Part shown: piece by piece, positions 16,567 through 25,260 of the stretch | Layout of the letters: every line of letters starts with the position of its first letter | Position numbering within the stretch: the stretch's first letter is position 1 | Assembly: GCA_036679405.1 (NCBI GenBank) | Contig: JAVBVZ010000013.1 | Coordinates: forward strand, 1-64,000 | Source: JAEYKI01 sp036679405 | GTDB lineage: Bacteria; Bacillota; Clostridia; Christensenellales; Christensenellaceae | Reading direction: 5' to 3' | Length of the DNA: 64,000 bases | Translations under genes and position numbers: made by a program | Notes under the pieces: generated by a model | Told to the model about the DNA's origin: nothing | The model's database searches: none | Seen by the model: the letters and a program-made list of their open reading frames with translations, nothing else

Positions 16567-17250
16567 TTGGGCAGGCAAAAACTGATATTGATTTGTGACG
16601 ATGAGGCGGGCATCCATGAGTCGCTCCGGCTGTATCTGCAGCGGGAGGGGTTTGCCGTTCATTCGGTGTACCGCGGTGATTTGGTGATGGATGCTTTTTT
16701 CAGCCTTGCGCCCGATTTGGTTATCCTGGATATCATGATGCCGGGAAGAAGCGGGACGGATATATGCGCCGATATACGCAAGACCAGTATGGTCCCGATC
16801 ATTATGCTGACGGCAAAAGGCGAAGAAGTGGACCGCTTGCTGGGATTTGAACTGGGGGCGGACGATTATATTGTAAAACCGTTCAGCCCACGGGAGGTTG
16901 TGTCCCGTATTCAGGTGATCTTCAGACGGCTGGACGGCGCGGAAGCAGCGAAAGGGATTTTAAACATAGGGAATACAAAAGTTGATATTCAAAGCTATGA
17001 GGTGTCTTGTACAGGCGTAAGGATTGTTTTATCGCCCAAGGAAGTAGAGATTGTTTATTTACTTGCCGGACATCCGAGACAGGTGTTTACCAGGGAACAG
17101 CTACTGGAAAGTATTTGGGGGTTTGATTTTGACGGAGACACCAGAGTGGTTGATACCGCCATCAAGAGAATACGAAAAAAAATGCCTGATTTTTCCAGTA
17201 TATCCATCAAGTCTGTTTATGGAGTCGGTTACAAGGCGGAGATTGTATGA
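16567..17250 (+). CDS. OmpR-family response regulator
   Basis: A 227-residue regulator with a receiver domain (acidic pair D11-D12, phosphoacceptor D55 in L-V-I-L-D-I-M-M-P-G, and the K of I-V-K-P-F) and a C-terminal winged-helix domain ending G-V-G-Y-K-A. It begins with TTG at 16567, supported by GAAGGTG upstream; no ATG or GTG gives a complete receiver. It overlaps the kinase gene by 4 bases and lies 69 bases after the permease gene without a terminator, so it is probably co-transcribed with the efflux genes and may control them. Confidence 0.9.
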   Translation: MGRQKLILICDDEAGIHESLRLYLQREGFAVHSVYRGDLVMDAFFSLAPDLVILDIMMPGRSGTDICADIRKTSMVPIIMLTAKGEEVDRLLGFELGADDYIVKPFSPREVVSRIQVIFRRLDGAEAAKGILNIGNTKVDIQSYEVSCTGVRIVLSPKEVEIVYLLAGHPRQVFTREQLLESIWGFDFDGDTRVVDTAIKRIRKKMPDFSSISIKSVYGVGYKAEIV

Positions 17251-18995
17251 AAAAAAAGAGCGCCGGTAATTTTTCGCTGAAAAGATTTTTTGCTGTACTG
17301 ACATTGAGTATTGTTGCGGCGCTGGCACTGCTTTTTGTTCTTTCGGTCGCAATGTCTTTTACTGCATTTACCCGGATGAACGAAAATGATATCTATTCCT
17401 ATATGGATCAGGGATGCGAAATTTTTCTTGATTACTATAACGGAGAATATACAGACCGGGAATTAAACGAGATATTGAATCCCGTACTTAATTCTGAAAA
17501 TACGTATATGATTTTTTTGAATGCCCAGCAAGAAGTTATTGCTGCCAGCAGCAGGGGACTTGAGTTTTTTGCTGAACAGGATCTGTCAGCGCTGACCGAA
17601 AAGGTGCTTGAATCCGGTTATTATAAGATGAATATCCGTACGCCGGACGGCAAGGAGATCCCGAATATCCTGGCTGGCGCGGCGGTGCGGCAGGACGGGA
17701 ACGTGGTTGGATATGTTTTTGCAGGGAAGATGCTTTACAACTTTGAAACCGCTTTAAAACAATACAGGGTAAATCTTCTTTTGATGATGCTGCTGGTGCT
17801 GGCTTTGTTTATTTTGCCGGGATACTGGCTTTCCAAACGCCTGAGCGAACCTGCCCGCATTTTAAAAAATGCCGCGATGCGTCTGGCCGGCGGAGACCTT
17901 AATGTGCGCATTGACAAAAAATTGAAAGGAGAGATGGGACAGATTGCGGAAGCTTTTAACAATATGTCCGAAAGGCTTTCGCAGACGATTCGTGAACTTG
18001 GGTATCAGAAAAAATCGATTGAGCTTATATTGGAAGGGCTCTCCGAAGGCATTGTTGCGATAGACGGTCGTTTTGAAATTATTCGCGAAAACAATGCGGT
18101 AGCGGCTCTTTTTAAGACGAAGGAATCCGGCGCATACCGGACATTGATTCGCGAAATGAGAAAAAGCGTACGAACAAAACAGGCTGCGCTTGGCAACCTC
18201 AAGGAGGGCGATAAAACCCTTCAGTATACGATTACGATCATTGAAACCGATCAGCAGGAACAGTCTTTTGCGGTGGCACTGGTTCGTGATGTGACCGAAA
18301 ATGTCAGACTGGAACGAACACGTCACGATTATGTTGCCAATATATCTCATGAGCTCAGGACGCCGCTTTCTTCCATGCGTGGATTGATAGAAGGATTGCG
18401 GGACGGCGTAGTCACAAAAAAAAGCGATACGAAGCGGTATTATGACATTCTTTCAAACGAAGTGATGCGCTTATCCCGCCTGGTGAACGATTTGCTGGAG
18501 TTGTCCGGATTGCAGGCGAGCACGGCTGCTTTTGAAATGGAAACGATCAACGTGACCGAAATGATGTACGATCTGCACGACCGGTATAAAAAAATGTTTG
18601 AAGAGGAAAGCAAACAATTTTTGTTGAAATTGCCCGACAAAGAACTTCCGGCGATTATATCCAACGAGGATAGGCTGACGCAGGTAATGACGATTTTTTT
18701 GGACAATGCCATCAAATATACCTATACGGGCGGAAAAGTCGTGATGGGCGCTTGTGAGCGGGACAGCGGAGTATATTTTTATGTAAAAGATGACGGCGTA
18801 GGAATGGATGCGGAAACGGCTGAAAAAGTATTCGACCGTTTTTACCAGGCGGAGATTTCCAGAAGCGACAAGGGGAACGGCCTGGGGCTGGCAATTGCAA
18901 AAGAGATACTTGATAAACTAAAGGTCCGTATTACGGTTGAAAGCGCACCGGGAGAGGGAAGCGAGTTTGGTTTTACCGTTCTGTTTGCCGAATAG
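17247..18995 (+). CDS. Membrane sensor histidine kinase (HAMP-PAS-HisKA-HATPase)
   Basis: A 582-residue kinase. Transmembrane helices at about 10-35 and 170-192 bracket an extracytoplasmic sensor of about 130 residues. A HAMP domain follows (about 195-250), then a PAS-like segment (about 255-350), HisKA with H368 in I-S-H-E-L-R-T-P, and HATPase with the N-box D-N-A-I-K-Y and D-D-G-V-G-M plus G-N-G-L-G-L-A-I. The arrangement matches PhoR/WalK-like kinases. ATGA overlap couples it to the OmpR-type regulator. The neighbouring MacAB-like exporter suggests a cell-envelope or antimicrobial signal; that is inference. Confidence 0.92.
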   Translation: MKKKSAGNFSLKRFFAVLTLSIVAALALLFVLSVAMSFTAFTRMNENDIYSYMDQGCEIFLDYYNGEYTDRELNEILNPVLNSENTYMIFLNAQQEVIAASSRGLEFFAEQDLSALTEKVLESGYYKMNIRTPDGKEIPNILAGAAVRQDGNVVGYVFAGKMLYNFETALKQYRVNLLLMMLLVLALFILPGYWLSKRLSEPARILKNAAMRLAGGDLNVRIDKKLKGEMGQIAEAFNNMSERLSQTIRELGYQKKSIELILEGLSEGIVAIDGRFEIIRENNAVAALFKTKESGAYRTLIREMRKSVRTKQAALGNLKEGDKTLQYTITIIETDQQEQSFAVALVRDVTENVRLERTRHDYVANISHELRTPLSSMRGLIEGLRDGVVTKKSDTKRYYDILSNEVMRLSRLVNDLLELSGLQASTAAFEMETINVTEMMYDLHDRYKKMFEEESKQFLLKLPDKELPAIISNEDRLTQVMTIFLDNAIKYTYTGGKVVMGACERDSGVYFYVKDDGVGMDAETAEKVFDRFYQAEISRSDKGNGLGLAIAKEILDKLKVRITVESAPGEGSEFGFTVLFAE

Positions 18996-19037
18996 AAGTT
19001 TTTGTGGCGGCATCCTGAAAAGCATTGATTTTAAAAC

Positions 19038-19064
19038 GCCTTCCTTCATTTCGGAGGGCTTTTT
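19038..19064 (+). terminator. Intrinsic terminator after the efflux/two-component operon
   Basis: Stem GCCTTCC / GGAGGGC with one G-U pair followed by five T residues. Confidence 0.7.
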
Positions 19065-19067
19065 ATG

Positions 19068-19115
19068 TTGATAAAAAGAGCTTTTTTTGATAAAATATGA
19101 TGGTTATCATATTTT
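19068..19115 (+). promoter_or_regulatory. Promoter with overlapping palindromic operator for the acyl-CoA synthetase gene
   Basis: TTGATA at 19068-19073 and TAAAAT at 19091-19096 are 17 bases apart. A perfect 10-bp inverted repeat (AAAATATGAT, GGTT, ATCATATTTT; 19092-19115) covers the -10 and the expected start of transcription, the usual place for a repressor site. The regulator is not encoded next door. Confidence 0.65.
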
Positions 19116-19130
19116 TTAGGGGGCAATAGG

Positions 19131-20795
19131 ATGTCTAAGCTGCTGGAAATCACAATTGGTGAAATGTTGGAGAAAAGGGCGCAGGAACACCCCGATACGG
19201 ATGCGCTGGTAGCGTTGGCACATGGTGTGCGTTATACTTACAAGGAGCTCAATGAACTATGCGATGTCATTGCGCGTGGGTTTATGGGGATGGGAATTCA
19301 AAAAGGCGAGCATATTGCCATATGGGCAACCAATTATCCCGAGTGGGTGATTACTCAGTTTGCTTCCGCCCGGATGGGAGCGGTTCTTGTAACCGTAAAT
19401 ACAAATTATAAGCAGTTTGAGCTGGAATATCTGATGCGGCAGTCCGACTCCACGACGCTCATATTGATCAATTCTTTTAAGGATTCCAATTATGTGGATC
19501 ATTTACGCGGCCTTTGCCCTGAACTGGCCGAAAGCGAGCCGGGAAAGTTGAAAAGCAAGGCTCTGCCCTGTCTCAAAAATGTGATTTATCTGGATGAAGG
19601 CGATCAGCCCGGAATGTTCCATTGGGACGATCTTTATAAGTTTGCCGAAAAGGTTTCCCAGGAAGAACTGGAAAAAAGAAAGGCTGAACTTGATATCCAT
19701 GATGTGATCAATATGCAGTATACGTCGGGCACTACCGGTTTTCCGAAAGGTGTTATGCTGACGCACTATAATTTGTCCAATAACGGTGAAACCATTGGAT
19801 CGGGCATGAATTTTACGTATAAGGACCGCCTGTGCATCCCGGTTCCCCTTTTCCATTGCTTTGGATGTGTGCTCGGAACAATGTCCTGCCTTGCCAAAGG
19901 AACCACCATGGTATTGGTGGACCATTTTAATCCTTTGGTTGTTATGGAAACGGTACAGGCAGAAAAATGTACTGCTGTGCACGGCGTGCCTACCATGTTT
20001 ATTGCGATGATGGAGCACCCGGACTTTAAAAAGTATGATTTTTCCACATTGCGTACCGGGATTATGGCAGGCTCCCCCTGCCCCATAGAATTTATGAAAC
20101 GCGCTTCATCAGATATGAATATGACCGAGATCGTAATTGTATATGGACAGACGGAGGCTTCACCCGGAATGACCATGACAACCACAGACGATCCGATTGA
20201 AGTGCGCGTGACGACTGTTGGGAAAAAAATGCCCAACCAGGAAGTGAAGATCATTGATCCCGAAACGGGGGCGGATCTTCCGCCGGATACGGTGGGAGAG
20301 ATTGTGGGGCGCGGCTATAACATTATGAAAGGTTACTACAATATGCCCGAGGCGACCGCGCAGGCGATTGACGAAAACGGTTGGTTGCATACCGGTGATT
20401 TGGGTACCATAGACGAAAAAGGATATTTCAAGATTACCGGGAGGCTGAAGGATATGATTATCCGTGGCGGTGAGAATATTTATCCGCGGGAGATCGAAGA
20501 ATTCATGTACACCCATTCCAAGATAAAGGATGTGCAGGTGATAGGCGTACCTGATAAGCGTTACGGAGAGGAAGTCCTTGCATGCGTTGTTTTAAAGGAA
20601 GGCGAGGAGGCGACAGAAGAAGAAATGATCGACTTTGTCAAGAACGGTCTTTCCCGTTTTAAAGCGCCAAGGTATGTGCGGTTTGTGGATGACTTTCCTA
20701 TGACGGCCAGCGGTAAAATACAGAAATACAAAATGCGCGAATGGGCGGTTGACGAACTGAAACTTCGCGATGCAGCCAATATAGAAACCGCCTGA
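19131..20795 (+). CDS. Long/medium-chain acyl-CoA synthetase (AMP-forming, FadD-like)
   Basis: A 554-residue enzyme that activates a carboxylic acid to acyl-AMP and then acyl-CoA. Seen: P-loop T-S-G-T-T-G-F-P-K-G starting at residue 198, the Y-G-Q-T-E-A-S-P-G adenine region, the hinge L-H-T-G-D-L-G and G-R-L-K-D-M-I-I-R-G-G-E-N, and the catalytic lysine motif A-S-G-K-I-Q-K near the end. Length and motifs fit the FadD-like fatty-acyl-CoA ligases; chain length cannot be told by eye. It is monocistronic with its own promoter, operator palindrome and terminator, suggesting substrate-responsive control. Confidence 0.9.
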   Translation: MSKLLEITIGEMLEKRAQEHPDTDALVALAHGVRYTYKELNELCDVIARGFMGMGIQKGEHIAIWATNYPEWVITQFASARMGAVLVTVNTNYKQFELEYLMRQSDSTTLILINSFKDSNYVDHLRGLCPELAESEPGKLKSKALPCLKNVIYLDEGDQPGMFHWDDLYKFAEKVSQEELEKRKAELDIHDVINMQYTSGTTGFPKGVMLTHYNLSNNGETIGSGMNFTYKDRLCIPVPLFHCFGCVLGTMSCLAKGTTMVLVDHFNPLVVMETVQAEKCTAVHGVPTMFIAMMEHPDFKKYDFSTLRTGIMAGSPCPIEFMKRASSDMNMTEIVIVYGQTEASPGMTMTTTDDPIEVRVTTVGKKMPNQEVKIIDPETGADLPPDTVGEIVGRGYNIMKGYYNMPEATAQAIDENGWLHTGDLGTIDEKGYFKITGRLKDMIIRGGENIYPREIEEFMYTHSKIKDVQVIGVPDKRYGEEVLACVVLKEGEEATEEEMIDFVKNGLSRFKAPRYVRFVDDFPMTASGKIQKYKMREWAVDELKLRDAANIETA

Positions 20796-20818
20796 TTCAA
20801 GGCACAGGGAAAAGATAA

Positions 20819-20845
20819 GGATCCGGGATATCCCCGGATCTTTCT
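20819..20845 (+). terminator. Intrinsic terminator after the acyl-CoA synthetase gene
   Basis: Perfect 8-bp stem GATCCGGG / CCCGGATC with a 5-base loop, followed by TTTCT. Confidence 0.7.
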
Positions 20846-20870
20846 ATGTTCTTTAAGGGAGTTTGTTTTG

Positions 20871-20899
20871 TTGACGGGGGTATAAGATTATCTTATAAT
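20871..20899 (+). promoter_or_regulatory. Sigma-A promoter of lgt
   Basis: TTGACG at 20871-20876 and TATAAT at 20894-20899 with a 17-base spacer, 35 bases before the start codon. Confidence 0.8.
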
Positions 20900-20933
20900 G
20901 ATTTTATGCCTATGAAAAAGGAGAAAAAATAAA

Positions 20934-21803
20934 ATGATAGATCCGATTGCTGTGAGGAATTTATTTGGGATCCAAGGGTTAAACATTGCATGGTACGGCA
21001 TCATTATTGCAACGGGCATTGTTTTGGGTGTCTGGGTGGCACTTACCGAAGCGAAGCGGAAGGGGTATTCTTCTGAGTTGCTGTTTGATTTTCTGATTAT
21101 TGCGCTTCCTTTGGCCATTGTGTGCGCCCGTATTTATTATGTGGCAACTTATTTTGAAATAGATCCGGTGACCGGGGAGAGAATTTTTACCTATTGGAAT
21201 TATCTGCGCGAAGGCAATCTATTAGAAGTGATTGCAATCTGGAAAGGCGGAATAGCAATATATGGCGCTGTGATAGGCGGTGTGATTGCCGCGCTGATTA
21301 TTGGAAAATGGCGCAAGTTCCCGGTGCTGCGGCTGCTTGATATCTGTGCGCCCGGCCTGATGCTTGGACAGGCGATTGGACGGTGGGGAAATTTTATGAA
21401 CCAGGAAGCCTTCGGGAATATGATCACCAATCCGAATCTTCAGTTTTTTCCGTACGGCGTTTATATAGAGCGTCTGGGAGAATGGCATCAGGCAACATTC
21501 TTTTATGAGAGCATGTGGGATTTCGGCGTCTTTATATGGCTTCTTATCTATGCACGAAAAGCCAAGTATGACGGCAATGTGATAGCAATGTATTTTATTG
21601 CGTACGGGATCGGCAGGTTCTTCATTGAAGGGCTTAGGACGGACAGCCTTTGGATTGGACCGTTTCGGATATCGCAGCTATTATCGGTGATCTTTATTGC
21701 AGGAGGCCTGATCTATATACTGGTCCGCCGGAAAATAAAGAAAGCTGATCCGGTTTATGAGGGAAAATATGTAAGGAATAAGCCGGAAGAAACGGAAGCA
21801 TAA
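20934..21803 (+). CDS. lgt: Prolipoprotein diacylglyceryl transferase
   Basis: A 289-residue membrane enzyme that transfers diacylglycerol from phosphatidylglycerol to the lipobox cysteine of prolipoproteins. The signature G-R-W-G-N-F-M-N-Q-E-A-F-G is present, as is the later G-I-G-R-F-x-I-E-G-L-R with the essential arginine. About seven transmembrane segments are seen. AAGGAG precedes the ATG. Its product would act before the LspA signal peptidase encoded at 28.6 kb, and a client lipoprotein (BMP protein) lies at 45.4 kb. Confidence 0.96.
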   Translation: MIDPIAVRNLFGIQGLNIAWYGIIIATGIVLGVWVALTEAKRKGYSSELLFDFLIIALPLAIVCARIYYVATYFEIDPVTGERIFTYWNYLREGNLLEVIAIWKGGIAIYGAVIGGVIAALIIGKWRKFPVLRLLDICAPGLMLGQAIGRWGNFMNQEAFGNMITNPNLQFFPYGVYIERLGEWHQATFFYESMWDFGVFIWLLIYARKAKYDGNVIAMYFIAYGIGRFFIEGLRTDSLWIGPFRISQLLSVIFIAGGLIYILVRRKIKKADPVYEGKYVRNKPEETEA

Positions 21804-21821
21804 AGTAAAACAAGAAAGAAA

Positions 21822-21850
21822 AAGCGGCCTTTTAGGGCCGCTTGTTTTTT
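21822..21850 (+). terminator. Bidirectional terminator between lgt and the AI-2E permease gene
   Basis: Stem AAGCGGCC / GGCCGCTT with a 6-base loop, flanked by T-rich sequence on the right and A-rich on the left. It overlaps the 3-prime end of the minus-strand gene, so it can serve both convergent transcripts. Confidence 0.75.
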
Positions 21851-23052
21851 TGGGCTTGCTGTTTTTTAGGAACCGGAGCGCCCGGCTGGCTGGTCTTCAT
21901 GTAAAGGTCCGGGGGAACTTGTTTAGTATCCAGCCTTTTATTGACGGCGGCGGCAATCAGGGAATAAAGAACCGCCCAGACAGGAACGGCTAAAATCAGG
22001 CCCCAGATACCAAACAGGCCACCGCCTAAAAGGAGTGCAAACAAGACCCAAAAAGCCTTCATCTTTGTTGTCTGTCCTACGATCTTGGGCATAATGATAT
22101 TACCGTCGATTTGCTGCAAGGCAATGATGAAAACGACGAACCAAAGTGCCTGCAGGGGATCGACGACGAAGATAATAATCGCACTGGGAATGGCGCCGAT
22201 GAACGGGCCGAAAAACGGAATGATATTGGTGACACCGATGATTACCGCGATTAAAAGCGGATAAGGGAAGCCGAAGATTGATAGAAATGCAAACGTAATC
22301 GAACCGACGATCAGGGCGTCTATCAGTGTGCCGATGATGTATTTGATAAAAATATCGCTTGAGTAGTGCAGTATATCAATGAACCGCCGGGCATATTTTA
22401 TTGGAAATATGGCGAAAACGATTTTTTTGGCCTGAACAGTAAATTTTCTGCTGCTGGCCAAAACATAAACGGAAACGATGATACCCACAATAAAACGGAA
22501 AAGTCCGCTGGTTATCTCGGTTGTGATGGTGGTGACGTTTGCGATAAGGTTATCAAAATATTTGGTTATGTCCAAAAAAGAAGAGAAAAAGTCGTTAATG
22601 CTTTTCTGGACATCTGTTGAATAAAGGTTTCCTGACTTTAAAAGCTCAACGATACTCTGTTTTAAAATATTCACATATTCCGGCATGCTGGAAAATAAAA
22701 GCGTAAGGCTGGATATCAGTTGTGGGATGATATACATAATGAGAAGCACAAGAACGCTGAATATGATGAGATATACGGCTAATATGGAAAGATTTCTGCG
22801 CGCTGCCGGGTGAGGATTCTTTCTTTCGATAAACGCAAAAAAATGCCTTTCTATAAAGGCGGTCGGCCTTCCCAGAAGATAAGCCAGTGCAAATCCGATA
22901 ATAAAGGGGAGAAGAAGACCGAAAAAAACGGAAAGGCCCTGACCAACAACATCAATATGCACAAAGAAAAGGCCAATCAGAAGACACACAAGAAACGTGA
23001 TGATAACATAAATCGAAATCGTCTTGTATTTTTTGTTCCATTCGATTTTCAT
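21832..23052 (-). CDS. AI-2E family (UPF0118/YtvI-like) membrane permease
   Basis: A 406-residue protein with about eight transmembrane helices. The family signature is seen in G-V-T-N-I-I-P-F-F-G-P-F-I-G and in the C-terminal L-L-G-G-G-L-F-G-I-W-G-L-I-L-A-V-P. A glutamine- and lysine-rich cytosolic tail ends the protein. The family includes the proposed AI-2 exporter TqsA and sodium/proton antiporters, so transport substrate is open. The start at 23052 has GGAGGGC upstream; an in-frame codon at 23067 does not. It is a single gene, transcribed toward lgt. Confidence 0.88.
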   Translation of the reverse strand: MKIEWNKKYKTISIYVIITFLVCLLIGLFFVHIDVVGQGLSVFFGLLLPFIIGFALAYLLGRPTAFIERHFFAFIERKNPHPAARRNLSILAVYLIIFSVLVLLIMYIIPQLISSLTLLFSSMPEYVNILKQSIVELLKSGNLYSTDVQKSINDFFSSFLDITKYFDNLIANVTTITTEITSGLFRFIVGIIVSVYVLASSRKFTVQAKKIVFAIFPIKYARRFIDILHYSSDIFIKYIIGTLIDALIVGSITFAFLSIFGFPYPLLIAVIIGVTNIIPFFGPFIGAIPSAIIIFVVDPLQALWFVVFIIALQQIDGNIIMPKIVGQTTKMKAFWVLFALLLGGGLFGIWGLILAVPVWAVLYSLIAAAVNKRLDTKQVPPDLYMKTSQPGAPVPKKQQAQKNKRP

Positions 23053-23223
23053 GCAATAGCCCTCCAATTTCTAAGTATAATATATTTTGCGCAACTTCTC
23101 AAACAATATTTCATCAGGAGCTGCACTTGGGGAAAGCCGGTCCCGCAAGGGACAAAAGGAACAAGCGGAGCAGATATCTGGCTGCAATCATTCATTTATG
23201 CACTTTATTTATTAAATTGGTTT

Positions 23224-23232
23224 TGGTATAAT
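23224..23232 (+). promoter_or_regulatory. Extended -10 promoter element before the sigma-factor operon
   Basis: TGGTATAAT forms an extended -10 element about 20 bases before the TTG start of the antagonist gene; the -35 region (TTTATT) is poor. This suggests basal sigma-A expression. Confidence 0.45.
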
Positions 23233-23253
23233 GCTAGACGGAGGTGAAGAATT

Positions 23254-23571
23254 TTGGAGATTGAACAAACCTATAATGAAGCCGATCGTATTTTAAATTT
23301 TAAAATCCAGGGCGAGATTGATGTTTCCAACATTTCAGGATTCAAAGAAGCGCTTTACAATGGAATTGAATCGAAGACCCCGAATATTCTGATGGATTGC
23401 GAAGACCTGAAATATATCGATTCGACCGGATTGGGCGTTTTGGTGAGTGCGCTTAAAAAAGCCAGGGCGCTGGGAGGGTTTATCAAAATTATTCACTTGA
23501 AACCTTATTTGCAGAAAATATTTACGATCACCGCTTTAGATAAAATTTTTGACATAGAGGTGGTTGGTTAA
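23254..23571 (+). CDS. STAS-domain anti-sigma-factor antagonist (RsbV/SpoIIAA-like)
   Basis: A 105-residue single-domain STAS protein. The phosphorylatable serine lies in Y-I-D-S-T-G-L-G, identical to the core of RsbV and SpoIIAA. In its unphosphorylated form such a protein binds the anti-sigma factor and frees sigma. It begins with TTG, supported by GGAGGTG upstream. Its stop overlaps the next ATG by one base. It heads an operon with an anti-sigma-like protein and a sigma factor, the usual partner-switch order. Confidence 0.9.
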   Translation: MEIEQTYNEADRILNFKIQGEIDVSNISGFKEALYNGIESKTPNILMDCEDLKYIDSTGLGVLVSALKKARALGGFIKIIHLKPYLQKIFTITALDKIFDIEVVG

Positions 23572-23960
23572 TGAGTGATAAAATTTCTTTTGTTTTTCCC
23601 GCAAAAACAGAGTTTATCAGCGCAATCAGACTGGCGGCATCCGGCGTTGCCTGCAGTTACAATTTTGATGTAGGGAAACTGGAGGATATAAAATCCTGTA
23701 TTGCGGAAGCCTGCCTGCTTTTAATGTGTGAACAGACCTGTGATTCTTTTCGTATTCTTCTTGACTGCAGCGGAGCGATCGCCGTACGCGTGAGCGCGGT
23801 TGGCGCCGCCAAAATTGAGCCCTGCGGAGAATGCATGGAATTCAATTCCGAAATGAGCAAGATCATGATTGAAGCGCTTGCTCAAAATGTTTCTTTTGCG
23901 CGTAAAGACGATGTCTTAAGCGAAGTGTACTTTGAAATCAGACCAGATTCGGAGGCGTAA
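23571..23960 (+). CDS. Degenerate RsbW-like anti-sigma factor without recognisable ATP site
   Basis: A 129-residue protein in the anti-sigma position. Its first 55 residues follow RsbW (F-P-A-K-x-E-F-I, A-I-R-L-A-A-S-G-V-A, then I-K-S-C-I-A-E-A-C). Where RsbW has the N-box asparagine and H-A-Y, it has L-L-L-M, and neither the D-x-G-x-G nor the G-x-G-L box is present. It is also shorter than RsbW (about 160 residues). It may still bind sigma but should not hydrolyse ATP or phosphorylate the STAS protein. Coupled to both neighbours (overlap of 1 base upstream, 2-base gap downstream). Confidence 0.7.
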   Translation: MSDKISFVFPAKTEFISAIRLAASGVACSYNFDVGKLEDIKSCIAEACLLLMCEQTCDSFRILLDCSGAIAVRVSAVGAAKIEPCGECMEFNSEMSKIMIEALAQNVSFARKDDVLSEVYFEIRPDSEA

Positions 23961-23962
23961 TT

Positions 23963-24703
23963 TTGACGGATTTAAAGCCGCTATCTGACACCGAGCTATT
24001 TAAAATATATGCACAGACCAAGGATGTGGACGTTCGCAATGAGCTGATCGAACGTTATCTTTATGTTGCGCAGATTATCGCAAAAAAATTTGTGGGCAGG
24101 GGCGTGGATTATGAAGACCTTTATCAGGCGGCCAGCCTTGCTCTGGTACGCGCCATTGAGAGATTTGACCCTGAAAGAGAAGTGAAATTCACCAGCTTTG
24201 CAACGCCTTCTTTAATTGGAGAATTAAAAAATTATTTTAGGGATTCAACCAGGCTGCTGCGCGTCCCGCGCCGGGACGGCGAACTTTTAAAGAAAGTCAA
24301 CAATGCTATAAGCGAACATATGGTACGGTATGGCAGTGCGCCAAAACCGGCTCAAATTGCGGAAGAGCTTGATTTGCCTGTTGAAAAAATATTGGAACTG
24401 CTGGAATTAAAGCAGGCGGGAAACGTGATTTCCCTGGACGGCGCTATGGCGGGCAGCGAAGATGAAAATTTCAAATTAATGGGCATGCTGGGCGAAAACG
24501 ACGCACAGTTTGACCGGGTAGAAAACAAAGATTTTTTGAATTACTGTTTGAGCCTGCTCAATGAAGAGGAGAAGAAGATTATTATTGAGCGTTTTATTAA
24601 TAACAAAACGCAAAAAGAAGTAGCAGAGATGCTGGGCGTTTCCCAAATGCAGGTTTCCCGTCTGGAGAGAAGAATTTTATCAAAATTGAAATCAAAAGTT
24701 TGA
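23963..24703 (+). CDS. RNA polymerase sigma factor of the SigB/SigF/SigG group
   Basis: A 246-residue group 3 sigma-70 factor. Region 2 shows R-x-E-L-I-E-R-Y-L-Y-V-A-Q-I-I-A and D-L-Y-Q-A-A-S-L-A-L; region 3 begins I-A-E-E-L-D-L; region 4 ends with the helix-turn-helix Q-K-E-V-A-E-M-L-G-V-S-Q-M-Q-V-S-R-L-E. The TTG start at 23963 has GGAGG 8 bases upstream. Its genomic partners (STAS antagonist, anti-sigma-like protein) match the general-stress or forespore sigma modules. Whether it serves stress or sporulation cannot be told from sequence alone. Confidence 0.92.
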   Translation: MTDLKPLSDTELFKIYAQTKDVDVRNELIERYLYVAQIIAKKFVGRGVDYEDLYQAASLALVRAIERFDPEREVKFTSFATPSLIGELKNYFRDSTRLLRVPRRDGELLKKVNNAISEHMVRYGSAPKPAQIAEELDLPVEKILELLELKQAGNVISLDGAMAGSEDENFKLMGMLGENDAQFDRVENKDFLNYCLSLLNEEEKKIIIERFINNKTQKEVAEMLGVSQMQVSRLERRILSKLKSKV

Positions 24704-24747
24704 ACCCCAATTTAATGTTTATTTATATATAGAAGAAATGCTCTGGG

Positions 24748-25152
24748 GTGTTTGAGGTCATGTTTGATAATACTATGTTCAGTATAGAAGATATGCACGG
24801 GACAATGCATGATTTCCTGACTGAATTGTCACATTCCATTTTAATAAACGAAGAATTAGAATTCAAATTAAAGATCATCTTAAACGAATTGGTGACCAAC
24901 AGTTTTAAATATGCAAAGTCATGCCATTATGTACGGATACTGGCCAAGCTGAAGGGGGGATTTGTTACCATTGCCCTGATTGACGACGGCTGCGGGTTTG
25001 ACTATACGCAGGTGAAACAGACGGATATTTCCGAAGAGTCAGATCTTTTTCAGGAAGGGGGGCGCGGTATATATATTGTAGACGCGCTTTCTGATTATCT
25101 GCGATACAATAGAAAGGGAAATATTATTGCCATTAAAGTAAATCTCGTGTAA
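24748..25152 (+). CDS. HATPase-domain anti-sigma/serine kinase-like protein
   Basis: A 134-residue GHKL ATPase of the HATPase_c_2 type. All ATP boxes are present: N-box L-N-E-L-V-T-N-S-F-K-Y-A, G1 D-D-G-C-G-F-D, and G2 G-G-R-G-I-Y-I-V. Such small proteins act as serine kinases on STAS antagonists. It lies 44 bases after the sigma gene and may supply the kinase activity missing from the degenerate protein upstream. The start is uncertain: GTG at 24748 or ATG at 24760; ribosome-site spacing is poor for both. Confidence 0.8.
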   Translation: MFEVMFDNTMFSIEDMHGTMHDFLTELSHSILINEELEFKLKIILNELVTNSFKYAKSCHYVRILAKLKGGFVTIALIDDGCGFDYTQVKQTDISEESDLFQEGGRGIYIVDALSDYLRYNRKGNIIAIKVNLV

Positions 25153-25260
25153 AATAGTGCTTATGAAAAAAAGGTGGTGTAAAGCTAAGGGCAGTTTTGC
25201 GTCTCAGTAATTTCAGATTTTTAAGGCTTTTGGCTGGCAGCACGATTTGGCGGGAGATTT

